Below are positions 11,806 through 26,800 of a stretch of 64,000 nucleotides of DNA, in pieces; positions within the stretch are counted from its first letter, which is position 1, and every line of letters begins with the position of its first letter. Origin of the DNA: Styela clava (Eukaryota > Chordata > Ascidiacea > Stolidobranchia > Styelidae); contig NC_135259.1 in the NCBI RefSeq assembly GCF_964204865.1, forward strand, positions 7,636,974 through 7,700,973, in the 5' to 3' direction. The notes under the pieces are model-generated. The model searched no databases and was not told the DNA's origin. It was given only the letters and a program-made list of their open reading frames with translations. The position numbers and the translations under genes are program-made.

Positions 11806-14800
11806 GTGAGTATCTCCTGATTCTGTAATCAGTTTTATTTATTTCTGTATTTTGTTTTTATCAATTAGACTAGGGTACCGATACGGTATCATTTTTCCGA
11901 CCTAAAATGCTGAGTATGAAGTCGCAATCTACCATCAGACCTTTATCTGTTTATGGTACCATACGGTACCGTAAAAGCGCCTAACTTCGGACAGTTCCTA
12001 ACTTCGGACAAAATTTTTGAACGGCCATATCTTGGCTAAAACGCGCCGTATATTGCTAATTTTAATTATTATAGGATGCGCTGTTATATCTACATCTATT
12101 CTCATCTTTTTTAATGTTGCATAATTATTTTTTTGGTAAAAAAACAGAAATTTTGCCGAAAATTGACTGCCCGGCATTCAACGGCGCAGAGCGTCGCTCC
12201 TACTGAAGCTATCATCGTCAAAATACCATCATTCGGTAGAGGGCGACAACAATGTATATAATTTATTTGAGTGATCGCAAGATGTCGTACGAGATTTAAA
12301 TAAAACCTAAAATTCTGAATTATAAATTTCGTAAGAATATTAAGATTTCACGCAGCGTCAAAAATACGTCAACCTCACGTAGATTATTTTTCGCTCACTT
12401 CCGACACGACGTCACACTGCGTCGCGGAAATGAATTTTGACGCCAGACACAACGGAGCCAATATGACAATTTCCGTTAAGATAAAGACGGCGTTCCAATG
12501 TAATATTTTTGTATTTTGTTCGGTCATGTATGAATATATGCCAAAATTACATTAATGAAAATACATGTCACACTTAATCGATGACGTTAAAAATCGAATA
12601 TATAAAACTATGATAATTCCAACGTCCATATGGCACAGTGCACTGACTTAACCATTATTTTATGATTAGTAGTCGAAATGACAGTTATTGAATACGGCCT
12701 GGGTGGATTTTATTCACTCGAAATTAAAAATAAATTTAATCTCCAACAAATAAACGGGACCTACATGTTTACAAGATTAAGTTGAATTTTAAATTAAACT
12801 TTACAATCGGATTTACCGTGTGTTTGATATAAATTATCATTTATAAAGATAACTGCACAGAATAAAAAAAAGCTATCCGCCGAGAATATTAATACTTCAA
12901 AGACTTCGATAGAAGCCCGTTAAAATACTTCATTGTGGATTGAAACGGTTTGCATCAGATATATTTACGTATGCATTTCCTGATTAAAATGACTAACGTG
13001 TTATTATACTCATCTGAAGTATTGAAAATAACGAACGAAAGATGTAAACATAGGACGACGGAAGTTTCAAATAATGCATTTTCGTCGTGACGTCAATGTT
13101 ACGTTACGACGACGATCGAGCGTCTTATCTTCACGCAACGACGTGATTACGTCATCCGCATCGGAAGCCTCTTTCTCTCTGTGCGTCGCGGTTACGCAGT
13201 GAAGAAAATGACTGTCCGAAGTTAGGGCAGTGAAGGATAACGGTCAGATGGCAAGAAATATCGATTATTTCAATAGTAAAAATAGTCCAATTGAACCGAA
13301 ATTTGCAGGGAATGTAAATTACTGCACGAATGTTTTACCGAGCAATTTTGGCACCGTTTGGACAATAAATGGCCGAGTTATAGACGAAAATATAGTAATT
13401 TTGTCCGAAGTTAGGCGCTTTTACGGTACCGGTACCGGTACGGTATTTTATTAGTCTACATGGTGCCTAAATATTATAGTGTGACACTGTTTGCAGTGAT
13501 TGTAGACTCTGATACTTGTACGACTGTACGGTCAAACAGCGAGGTGTCGGGCTTCTGAAATTCGGGTCTCATGTAGTTTCGTACCGGTACCGGTACCTAA
13601 AGTAGGGTGGCTTAGCCACTTTGCGGCCACGACCTATTTGCGGCCATCAACTTCATCGATTAAAATAATGCCAAAAAAATTAACGAACTGCGAGGATATT
13701 TTTCATGTGTTATCGTCCACTTATTCCTCGTAGCTCTGCGAAATTATACTGAAAAGCGGCCACAAACAAAAAAGTTACGACTGAAAACTGGACCGAAGAA
13801 AAAAACGGACCATTTTTTCATGTCGCCAACTACCCATTGTCCCTTTAAAGAAGCTTGAATATCCGTACAAATATATGAGATTTCTTTTAACCATCTTTAA
13901 AGTTCCCTTTTCTACGTTCAAAGGATGAAGAATAGGGGGGTGCGCATTTCCAATACATCGATAATATCTTTGTCGACCAATTTGCGACCCCCGTGTTTTT
14001 GTCTGTTTGATTGCTGTGATGCGGTGCTTTGTTTATAATTTGACGAGTTTTGTTCGAAATAACCGTGTTCTTAAAATATATGAGGGTCAGAAATGCGATT
14101 AGAAGCCCGATTTTTCATGCATGGCTGCATTTGCTCTAGTCTCGACGCAGCAAAAATGATGTTCAAGGCTTGAAATCGTGGTCGCACACTGGTCGTTCGG
14201 TCGCAAATACGTCTTCCGAGTGTCGTACTTTGGTGATTTGTATAGCTTTAACCCCTGGTCGTAGAAAGTTTAGCGTGTAGAATAAATGTCAATGCACCTA
14301 CGGTAAAAAAATTACCGGGTTAGAAATACTGGTTTTTGTGTTATTGCGGTTTGAATGAAATCGTCCGCAGACTGGCTACACCACCCTAGTTACTTCTAGT
14401 TAGCATAGCATAACAAGTTTTGCATATGTCAATCCTAACTCCCACCTGACTGCTCGACTGCTTTATCCAAAAACTACGTCCCTACGACGTCATAGTGACG
14501 TACCTAATAAGGCCCTCCAAACTATACGAACTGTCATCCAAGACGCGCAGACGATCTTAACTTAGAGATAAGTCGCTATCTACCAGTCGCTGTTTTAATG
14601 CGGTCGTCATTATGACAGTCGTTCGCTCGATTACCTCGCTATTATGAAGTCGATATTATGACAGTCGCTATCCGGCCTGGATACCATTAAGATTACTTCT
14701 AATGAATTTGTTATATACATATTAAACAATAGATTCTTCTCCCAATGGCATCCATGGCATACGGTACTTTGTTTGCGGCTTTTGTGGTTTTACAAACTCA

Positions 14801-17800
14801 CTTTATCAGGGTCTAGGGTAGTTTAGTATCACAAGTACTCCTAGTGGGCTTTTCTTAACCTATTTTGCATATGTTATTCCTAACCTCCACTTGACTACGT
14901 CATCCAAACATTACGTCATTGCGACATCACAATCACGTCATATACCTTGCTAAAGTTTAGCTACGATTGCCCAGTCGCGGTCCTTATTTTGTCACTGTTA
15001 CGTCGTAGTGGAATAATTTTCAGATAACGTAGTCAGGTTGGGGTTAAAAATGAAATATGCAGAAATTGTTATGCCACGCTCACTAGAAGTTATTGTGGTA
15101 CGATACTACATAAGATCCCTTTATCCAATATGTATCATTCTGGTGAATGTTCTTAGCTGTTACTGCAATTGGAAGCTTTGCATAATGTCTTTGTTTTATT
15201 GTTTTTCATAGTGCTTGACCTTCCAATCCAAGATCAAGAAATTTTGAAGGCTATATGGAGGAAAAAGGGAATACTGCTGGAGGAGATTGAGGTTTGTTTA
15301 TTCTTGAATAATATTCGATATTTAAGTCAGGTCAGAAGATCTTCCATGTATCGGAGCATTCTTCTTAACCCACCCACTGGAGTGTATAACTTGAAATTAT
15401 AATGGAAATATACCAGACTGTTTGACATAATTTAGTGGCAGATTTTGAATGCCATCTGATCAAAAATTAGCTTAAGCTGTGCAAATTCTTGAAATTTCGC
15501 CGGATGAGAAGAGAACAGGCCGAAGTCACAATTTTGAGTTTTGAGAAAAACGCAAAAAACAATTTGGAATTTTTTTCATTTTTGAATTTCTAGATATTCA
15601 CACTTAGTAAAGTCCTGAGCTCTGGTTATTTTAATGTGGATGAGAATATCTTTGTAATCAATATTTTTGGCACTCCAGCTTCAATTCCCTCCTGCTTTTT
15701 TACCCCCATAAAGGATTTTGGCCCATTCTGTTCTCAACAACTTCTGAAATTTTTTATATGGGATGCAAGGTAAAACAAGGTGACTTAGGCCATAAGTTGC
15801 ACTGAACAAATTTTTAGGGATGTAAGTGTCGGACATTTCATTCCTGATGTTCATGCCCATCATATTGGAACTTAGGACTATCTTTTTTCAATATTTTGGG
15901 GTTTTGAGCCATGCTCTACGAGGGGTGGTCTTGAAATCCTGAGTTTCTCAATAATAAAAATTTCAGCTGGACTCAGGACCATTCTGTTCCCAAATATTTT
16001 AGTCTTAAGTCCAGCTAAAATTTTTATTATTGAGGAATTCAGGATTTCAAGACCACCACCTCGTAGAGCATGGCTCAAAACCCCAAAATATTGAAAAAAG
16101 TCAATTTTCCAAAAATGTGACTTAGGCCCCTTCTGTTCTCATCTGGCTATTTGACTTAACTCAGCTTGTTAAGTAATTCAACAGACTTTGAAATTTTTCT
16201 CATTGTTCCACCAAATATGATTTTGGGGTGTTCCATTAGATATGCCACCTCCCACAGATTATCATCAATTCCCTGGGGATCTCGAAGTTAACCAAATTTC
16301 TTTGCTAAAAGCATTAAAAAACCAATGAAATTAGGCGTAATAATTCAACTACAATATCCTAACATGAAATGAATACCTGAAAAGTAGATCTGATGATCAT
16401 TTGCTCAACAGTAACAATTTATGATACACAAACACAACATTGCCTAGTTCTGTTTTGCTTATTAATGTTTAACCCTCATATGTATATAGCTCTGTTATCT
16501 GTTGGTTCCCATATTTATAGATAGACATGTTATATTATATTCAGTTCACTTCCTTCTTGCAGTTTCGTAGTATATACATTTTTATGTCATTACAGAAATT
16601 AAAACGGGAACTGAAAGATGTTAATAAAGAAATTGAACAGGTAGAAGATTCTGAAGAGAGGTTAGTGGCTTGGATATTCTATGTTGTGTTATTTTTTTAG
16701 GGTAGTATTGAACGTTTGACAAATTTGACGTGGCTTTCTTGGACTTATATTGATTCATATCATTTAAAATATATAACATTTTAATCTGGTATGTGAATAT
16801 ACTGAATATTTCCCAATACCAGTATTTTAGAAATTTATTTTAATATAATTTCAGAAAATTATATATTCGAATGAAGTTGCTTAATTTGAGATATTGTATG
16901 TATCCTATGTATTTATTTGAATAATGCTAATTGCTAATACTTTAATTAATAACTGTCAAATTAGGAGTCATGTTGCTTGTATATTTGTCATGGAAATATT
17001 CCCAAATAGTATACTTTCATGCAAACCAAATTAAACTTGTAATGGGAGTAAAGTATTCCTAGATTTTATTTTTTTTAATTATGTTTCTTCATTAGAATCA
17101 ACAACTAGTTTGCTCCTATTTTCCCAATATTTAACAATATCTACCATTATCTATTTAACTTTAACTGAACTTGTACGGAAAACGAGGATAGACTAATTTG
17201 AAATGTATAAAATGTAAGTATTATCGATTACTTTAATAGTGTGATGAATAGAAATAATTTCCTATTTTTCTCAATTTCTAATTTATTTTTGTGTATTTCT
17301 TGTATTTTACAACAGCAAATCAAATTCCAGAGCAAAGCAGTTGGCCATAGGAAAAAAACGTTTTAACAGCGATCCTAAAAAGGTACAAATTTTTTCTTCC
17401 ATGTCTGAATTCGAAAAAAAAAATTAATTAAGGAAGTTCATCAAAAAATTAAGATTTAGTATGGCTACCAAATATAGGCTATGCCTATGCAAGCATTATC
17501 AAATACTGAGAATACTGATTCCAAAACCAATTTGCTGAATTCTTATTGTACACTTCAGATTCCCAAATTTGTTGCGCAATAGTTGTATGAAATGTAAAAA
17601 AATATTATCATATGCTGTTTTAAAATGCACTGAACATCTTGTTTTTTAAATTTGAATCACTCTAATCTTAATGATTTATGATGTGATTTGATAGCTGGCA
17701 TTCTTTGTCATTAAAAACGAAAGTAAACTCTGTTTGACTTCTGCTTTAAATGCTTCAATTATTCATTAAAACCAATGACCCTATCTATGCTTCATATAAT

Positions 17801-20800
17801 TATGATGTCATAATGCTTATTCACATGTATTCAATTTAAAATTATGACATGGTATATAGTGATCCACATACATAATAAAAAATTAATAATAGTGACTTTA
17901 TCATTACACATGATGACAGTGTGGAATTCTTGGTAGTTGTCACTTTTCTTGAAACTATTTTAACATGTGCGCATCAAGTATGGGCCAATAGTGAATGCGA
18001 TTCGCATCCATTCTCCATGATCGGACTTTCTCTCTAGTTTAATAAATTTATATAGTTCGGTATAATCATCTTAGTCATATCCAGTCAGTGTATTGGTCAT
18101 TAGTTAAAATATTTCAGGATTTATGATTGAAGGTTGCAACTTGCAATGGAGTATAGTTTTCATGCCATAAGTATTGACTATTTTAGTGTTTTGGTGTTTA
18201 AAATTAGAGTTTGAATTCAACTATAAATCATACTCATGCTATAATAAGTATTGGAAGGCGGTAAATATTGTTGGGTTTGTAGTACAGTGTAGCCTACTTA
18301 CTGTGTACGATTATTCATACATTTATAACATATAAGGCATTTCTATTGTGTGTACTGTGTATACATTGCGAATCATAGGTTTGGGAATAATTTAGCAATT
18401 GATGTTGTTTAAGGAGTCAGTGACATGTGGGACAATATAAACTATTATTATCTCCGTTGTATGCCCAGCTCATCTACCAATCTTGTTACAATTTTTTAAA
18501 AATTTATCATGTTTTCCTTCTTATTCAGGGTATGGAATATCTAATAGATAACGATATAGTCACACATGATGAAAAGAGCATTGCAGAATTTTTATATAAG
18601 GGAGAAGGTTTAAACAAAACCGCAATTGGTGATTATCTCGGAGAAAAGTAAGATCTTAATATGTGTAATTGTACCTATAACATTAAGTGTTAGAAACTTC
18701 CCTAGTATTGTACATCTAGTTATCATTTGTGAACAAAACTATATAGTACGCTGACAGGATTTTTTAGGCCTATTCACTTTGACTAGCCTAATTCCGAAAT
18801 ATGTTATTAAGCTGTTGGACATTTTAAACATGGAATTATAACATGGTATTTTTTTATTTGGAACAAAAAATGTTACTTTTTTGCAGGGATGAATTTCACC
18901 TTAAAGTTTTGAATGAATTTGTTAATCTACACAAGTTTTCAGGTCTTGGATTAGACAAAGCTCTCAGGTAGAATAGATTTTGTTTATTAATATTTTATCA
19001 GTGTTTTATTGATTGTCATTCTATCAGATGCATTTATTTTTCAGAAATTGCATGTATTGTGTTACAGAAATGAATAGATCACAATGCATTTGTGATTGTT
19101 TGCTGAATTTAGTCATTTGGTAGTGGTTTAAAACTTTAGTTAGTGTCTGAAATTTCTTATATTTTATCAAAAGTATCTGCCAATCAATGTGAATTTAAGT
19201 TTAGTTTTTTTACAATATAACATGAAACAGCATATCTTTTCACGAAAAACTCCATAAACCTAAAAAAAAAGAAATTAAGTGACTTCTTCATTAATTCAAA
19301 GATGTGCTAGAATGCTGACTTTATTTTATTACTGCAGGGATTTTCTATGGAACTTCCGATTACCGGGTGAAGCACAAAAAATCGATAGAATGATGGAAGC
19401 CTTTGCCAGTCGGTATTGTTCTTGTAATCCCGGTGTTTTTCTCAACACAGGCAAGTTTATACGTCTTACTTTTCTGCTATTGCTAACCAATCTGCCACTG
19501 CCTAAATAAGCATTTTTTAATATTACAGCATGATTTATTTAAGGCGCCCCCCACGAGAACTCAAGCATTTAAGATTATACACAAATAGGCTATAGGTTAC
19601 ATCAGTATTTTTGGTTTTCTTCTCATATGAGAATTATTTTTATATTTTATTCAATATTTAAGTTACTGACAAATTTTGATGCATCAAAAGATAGAAATTT
19701 TTTATTTTTTTAAAAATTAACCAAAAGGTGAAATTGGGAAATATTTTTTAATTTTGTATTTTAAAAATTTCCGTAAAAATAAATTTTTTGGAATATATTT
19801 GGAATAGGTATGCGGTTTAAACTAAATTTTACGGTAATGGTTTTCAAAATATTTTCAGATACTTGTTATGTTTTATCATTTGCAATCATCATGCTCAATA
19901 CATCACTACACAATCCGAGCGTAAAGGAAAAACCAACAGTGGACAGATTTATATCCATGAATAGAGGAATAAATGATGGGAAAGATCTTCCAGATGAATT
20001 ACTAATAGTAAGTTTTTTGAGCAAACTGCAGAATCATGAATCTAGTTTTCTATAGTGTTGGCTACTACTCCATTGGGCACGAGTAGGATCAAGGAGATCA
20101 TCATTAAAAATCTAGAAATGAATTTTCAAACTTAATTATTAATCTAATCCTAAATGAAGGTCCATCATTACTCTTTATCAACGTTTGATGTAAATATTGC
20201 TATAGATGTCATGCCAGGGTCACCATGGTGATTTAGACTTTAATTTTTACGATAGAATTTCATCCATTAACTCGAAGACCTAATTATCATGTTTTCGTTA
20301 TTCTTTACACAAGAACCAAGTTTTTAAAAAAGCGATGTAGAAACTAGAAATGTTACATTACCCATACTAAGTCATAAATAAGAATGGAAATTGTTTGATT
20401 TATCTGTTGCATTATTATTGAGTTGGCCAGTCCAGACTGTTTAATATATATTTGGGAAGTTCGTTATTTTATTGTGTGATTTGCTTGAACATAAAGATGT
20501 ATCTGTGAATGATGCTTTTTTTTAATAGTATTTTGATAAACTGTGCTTCTGTAGAATTATGTATCACTGGTAGTCAGAGCCACAACCATTTTATTTTTAT
20601 TTTCTATCACTTTTATTTTGAGTGACTGGCACAGTTATAGAAGCCCCAATTTTGGAATTAGCAATTAGCAAATTGGAAATCTTGATTTATCGTACTACTA
20701 TTATTTCTACTTATTCCTTGAATACTGTGATTTGATTCCCCCTGAAAATTACAAAAATACAATTTTCAATAAAAGTATGTACGGACAAAAATCTTTAATA

Positions 20801-23800
20801 ATTACACCAATTCTTGAGAATGTGTTCATTTCAGATTGATTCTATAAATGGAAATTTCTTTTCATGAATGTGGAATATTTCAATTACATCATTCTTTCTT
20901 GGACTTTTGATCGGCAGGCATTTAGAATGTCATTTCATTTTTGATTTCGTGATATCTCGCAAATTAATTTTGCCATATTTGGGATAATATGCAAATCAAA
21001 CTTTTGTTATTTATTTAATTGCAACTATACATTACGTTATCTTTGTAAGTCATTGTGAAAATTTAGAAGGAACCTTGTTAGTATTGTTACATAAAATATA
21101 CCAAATTTAGTTACATGTTACTTCAATGTATATTCCATTAAATTCTATATCAAATTTTTCATGATTTTTTGAATTGCAATCAAATCTTTCATGTATTATA
21201 TTATGCTTGTTTATAGTAAATTTCTTCAAAGCAAGTAGCATATTTAATTATTACTATTCTTCTGTACCCAAACCTACATTTCTTTTACCTGTAAAAAAAA
21301 TTATGTAGTATTCAAGTATTATCAAGTATTCATTAATATTTTTGTCGCCAATGTAAAAAGAATCGGAATGTAGTAATCTGAACATTGCACATCATTTGAA
21401 TAGCAAGTAACCTCTTCTATCTATGACAATATTTTTGTCTGGTATGCATGAGTATTACTTAGATGTGTAAAGCAGTCAAAAATTGAAATTGAGTTTACAA
21501 TTTTTTTAAACGGCTAGAAAACACAGGAATGTAGAATCAAACATTTTCATGGAGAAACTTCAATTTTTCATGCAGATTTATCGCTTAATTGAACAATTAA
21601 ATAATGGAGGTGAAGAAATTTTGTTGCGATGTTTATCATTGATAGCTGTCTCATTGGTCTTTTTTATATTTTCAGAATTTGTTTGACAGCATCAAAAAAG
21701 AACCTTTTAAAATACCAGAGGATGATGATGATGACCTCACAGCTACCTTTTTCAATCCAGATAAAGAAGGATGGCTTCTAAAACAAGGTATGTTTTTTCA
21801 TCTTCATCACAAATTTTCATATGTGGTCAGTAGAAAAACTTCAATTCTGTTTATATCTCTTGCTTGAACAGCTTAAATGGCAGTTATACATAAATAGTTG
21901 CATAAACTCAGTACTGGCCTAAATCTCAAACTTATTCACTGGTCTTAATTTTGATGACACCGTCGATACTAAACACTGCATCCTTATTATTAACCTTGAT
22001 AACACCACTGCCCACTAATAATGACTGCATCCTTTTATGATTGATAAAATAACTTTATTTTAAGATCTCTAGTCCTCACTTCTTAACAGAATATCGATAG
22101 AATTTTTAGTCTTACTTTTCTGGTTTGCTAATTTTATATGAAGAAGTGGAAAAACGTTCATAAAGGCATAATTACAATTCAATTTTTTATTTCCTTTTCG
22201 AAAGCACCCAAAATATTACAATTAGACTTCCATCTGTTTCTTCCAACTTATTACTGATTTTAGCAATGTTACAGAAGTTTATTTATTCCGATATCAGATT
22301 GTTGGAAAATGCAACAGTGCTATGATATTATCCTAAAAAGGCAGAGCGCTCTAATATGCAAAATATGAAAATCTGAATTTTCAAGTCTCAGCGTACCCTC
22401 TTCGTTGTTTCAGTGTAAATAAAAGCATAACATTTAGTTTTATTTTACTTCAGAATATTTCAACAAACAGTTTAAAATTTTTAAATTCTTTAACATACCG
22501 GTAATACCAATGTCATATTTTGTATTAATCACATATCAATGTTAGATCTTCATTGTTGCTTATAATAAAATATGTGGATGCATTTTATTTATTCAAATTA
22601 TAAAACCCTAGTTTACACTGTATATATTTTATGTTTATATAATTCATTGATAATACAAAAACAAACATGGTTGCAACTCATGCCATGACTATGCAATAAT
22701 ACCACTAATGATATATTTTTGTTATTGAAATATACTACACCCACTATAATAGTATGCATTCACCTTGTAACGTAACATGAATGGTTTAATATTATTTAAT
22801 TTAACCTTCAAAATATTTGATGTTTAAAGTTGCCATTTAGAATAATATATTTACAAAAATCCCTTCTTTTTGTCTCCGATAACATCTCACAGGCTAGAGG
22901 CTGGTTTAATCAAAATGGCCTCACTCTGTTGAGTTTGCATGCTAGTCAGATTTCTGGTTCTGTCATTAGCTTATACGATATATGGCCTAAGCTTGGACAC
23001 CTAAACTTGACTAGTTTGCGAGCTATTTTAAATCAGTCGGATTCAGCGATTCCACTGTTGCATTGTTTTCCACACTATTAATTCTTCATTAGTCTTAGTG
23101 GCTCTAGCATTGTCTCCCGTAAATTTCCTCAGAGATCAATCTCTCAATTTCTGAGTGAGTGCGCATGGCGATACTCAGAGGAAGATGAAGATCCTCAACC
23201 CAGCTACCGCTCATACTCTAAATATTAATTTCAAATTCTGTTTAAGCCAGTACTACCAGTTTCTTTATGCATTTCTAACAAAATGCTTACATAACTGTTA
23301 TTATTATTATTAACAATTCTTTTTTCTTTTTTTTTCGCTCTAACCTCTCGCTGGCATCTGACATTAGGAGGTATGTTAATAATGTAGTTCATAGTTGCAG
23401 CCTGGGAATGTTTTATTTTTCATTTGGAGCATCTTGCTCATGGATCATAGTTCGGTTTGGAAGATTTTTTCTGTTCCTATTTTATTTTCAACTGAGTTAA
23501 TTTGTTTAGTAAAGCTTCTGATTAATTTATAGCCTATTGTTCTAGTTTTTTTTTTCAGATAAAGGGAATATATTTAGTTTTCTGAAAATTATCATGCATT
23601 AGGAATAGTAGTTATTTGGTCATGCTTGACTTTGTATTGCCCATTTATCAGTTACAAAATATTGATGAATTCCGTTTATACTTTCTTTGTAATATTATCG
23701 GTATTGAACATTAGATATTCTAAAATTTGATTAAATAGATGATGTTATTTTTATTCAGAAACTCTATTTTTTAAATATTCTCCAAGTTCATCCCAATCTG

Positions 23801-26800
23801 GCCATATTTTTTTGTAGTATTTTTATATTTATTTAATAATCATCATTTAGAACTTCATTTTTACTTTGTGAAATTTGCCCAAAAAATTTTTGGATCTTGT
23901 TTGCCAATTAATTATGTTTTCTAACTTCAAGATTGGAATGTGTATTTATTTCAAATAAATGAATTCAGTGTCTAGATTGGAATCTTGCCTTTCATTTCGT
24001 GCCAAAGTATGAAAAACTTTTCGTTATGTTCTTTATTTATCGATATTTCTATATTTAAATATCATGTTTTTTGACGTCATGCTGAATGTCTCATGTCTTG
24101 CATGATTTTTCTAAATTCTAATATTCATGCATGCATGCAAACACCTATGTAGCAAATAGCAATGCATTCCAGTAGTGTGTTTTTCATTTTGCAGTAACAT
24201 TTGAGAATATTTTTATTACCAATATTACACTACAAATACTCTATCGAGATTTTGTCAGTTTGTAATAGTACATCCATGCCTTGGGATTATTTTTGATATT
24301 CTTTATTGATGGTATTCTGTTTATAACGCTGTTTATTAACTTGTAGTAATACTGGTGCTTCTTGAAAACTCCTTAAAATGTCTCGTATCTTACATTATGT
24401 TATAGTTCCTTAGATAGCAAAGATCATCTGCTTTTAAAAATAATTATTTCTTTTCGAAACTCGTAAATCTCATTCGTGATATTGGGGTTTTAGTTTCAAC
24501 TAATCTTTAATCTCATTGCAATAAATGAACTTGACTATATATAGGCTATATACTGCATGATATTCGCATTCAAACCATTGTTATGCAGCAATAGGACTAA
24601 GCTAATTCTTTCTGAATAATCCTTTTCTAAGTTGCTAATCACAAATTCATTTTCAATTTTTTTTTAGTAAATTTTACCATTTTTGATTATTTTTGAAATT
24701 GCAAATCATTGTTTTGTAATCTAAGTCATTTTCCTTTGTATAGATCAAAATGTCTTGTTTCTGTTTTGTAACTATTTTGAATTTTTTTCTAATTTACAAT
24801 TTTAATATCTGCAATGTGGAAACTCTTGAACGATAATAACAATATATATTATTGATAATTTGATCATAATTCACAATATTCCATAATTTCCATTGTCCAA
24901 ATTTACTAATCATATAATGAGACCAATTATGTGACCAAAATTTTTCAAAACGAAATCTGCAAAAGTCACGTAGTCTACTTACTTTAACTAACGTCATATC
25001 AAATATTTTTTAATGTATAATGTTTTTCACTTTAGGTGGACGATACAAAACATGGAAAAAAAGGTGGTTTCTTTTGACAGATAATTGTTTCTATTATTTT
25101 GAATTACCTCAGGTAAATTTCAATTTTATGAAATGTTATTAACTTATTATTAACAGTGATGGCCGAAACTGAATTTTTTACTATTCCGAATACATTGTAG
25201 AATAATATTTTCGAATATGGAACACATTCCAGATTATGGGCAAGTTCATGTGGAAAATTAGATAAATCACTATATCGCCGGATGAGGACAGAAGGGGCCT
25301 AAGTCACATTTTTGCAAAATTCGCTTTTTCCAATATTTTGGGGTTTTGAGCCATGCTCTACAAGGTGGTGGTCTTGAAATCCTGAATTTCTCAATAATAA
25401 AAATTTTAGCTGGACTTAGGACTGTAGAAGTTAAGAACAAAATGGGCCTAAGTCCAGCTAAAATTTTTAATATTATGAAATTCAGAATTTCAAGACCACC
25501 TTGTAGAGCATGGCTCAAAACCCCAAAATACTGAAAAAAGATAGTCCCAAGTTCCAATATGATGGGCATGAACATCAGGAATGGAATGTCCGAAACGTAC
25601 ATCCCTAAAAATTTTCTTCAGTGCAACTTAGGCCTAAGTCACCTTGTTTTACCTTGCATCCCATACAAAAAAATTCAGAAGTTGTTGAGAACAGAATGGG
25701 CCAAAGTCCATTATGGGGTTAAAAAAGCAGGGAGGAATTGAAGCTAAAGTGCCAAGATATTACAAAGATATTCACATCCACATTAAAATAACCAGAGCTC
25801 AGGTCTTTACTAAGCGGGAATATCTAGAATTCCAAATTGTTTTTTTGCGTTTTTCTCAAAACTCAAAATTGTGACTTAGGCCTGTTCTGTTCTCATCCAG
25901 CGATACCTTAATGTTGATCACATCTAAAACGACATAATATAATAAGGGTCATTGTTTGTTATCAATTAAGATATCAGACTTTGATCCGCTTGTCTGATGG
26001 CTTAAAATCTCTGATTTTTGATAAAAAATATTCTGACTAATTTCCAAATTCGAAATTTTTTATATCCAATATAATGAAATATGAATGTATTTGAATATTT
26101 GATTCGTTTTGAACATTCCTGGTCATTTATATAAGACCAAGTCCTATATATTTTTCCCTTTATGGCAATACTGAAAATCGAACCTGCTATCTACATGGCA
26201 AACAGATGGATTCCAAGATTTCTCAAAATTTGATGATCATAGAATTACATTATAATTTAACAGGAAACATGAAGCTTGTGTTTTCTGTGGAAAATATGGA
26301 ATAGGCTGAATACCTCTGGCACCTCTGTGTCTTATTTTAAAGAATTCAAAACAGTCCGTGCTTTAATACTACTAATTATAATATTTTTTCATTTAACAGG
26401 ATCGTGAACCAAAAGGAATAATTCCACTAGAAAATTTACAAATTAGAGAAGTTGGTGATCAGAAAAAACCTGTGAGTTCGTATTTTTTAACCATAATATC
26501 AAATATATAGAATGTGCAGAGAAAAAGGTTGTTAAGATAGCTCAGTCATATGGCATACCACAGAGATTTGAGTTTTGCACTAGTTTTAATAATTGTGTTT
26601 CGAATCAAAAGTATGAAAAAGTACAATAGATATGGTAGGCTACTTAGTGTGAAATATCTATACTCTTTGCAAACCCCAAAATTCATTGCACACCCCCCTG
26701 CGGGTCGTGACCCCAGTTTAGGAAGCCCCGATGTAAACAATCTTAGGTCTGTGAGGAGACCAGCCCGAAGTGCGATGGTAAGCATATTCCTTGCGCTTAG

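Noticed and set aside
15169-15211. Alternative cytohesin start (ATG at 15169) reading straight into the LDLP exon
   Set aside because: This stretch is hydrophobic and lies in a pyrimidine-rich acceptor tract ending TTTTTCATAG; cytohesins have no N-terminal signal sequence.
15878-16078. Frames on both strands sharing the sequence SHALxGGGLEIL, also at 25270-25602
   Set aside because: These are translations of the palindromic arms inside transposon P, hence similar in both orientations.
22830-23210. Frame of 83 codons and a less AT-rich patch in the intron holding the microexon
   Set aside because: No splice sites in phase with cytohesin, and no family similarity; probably a decayed repeat.
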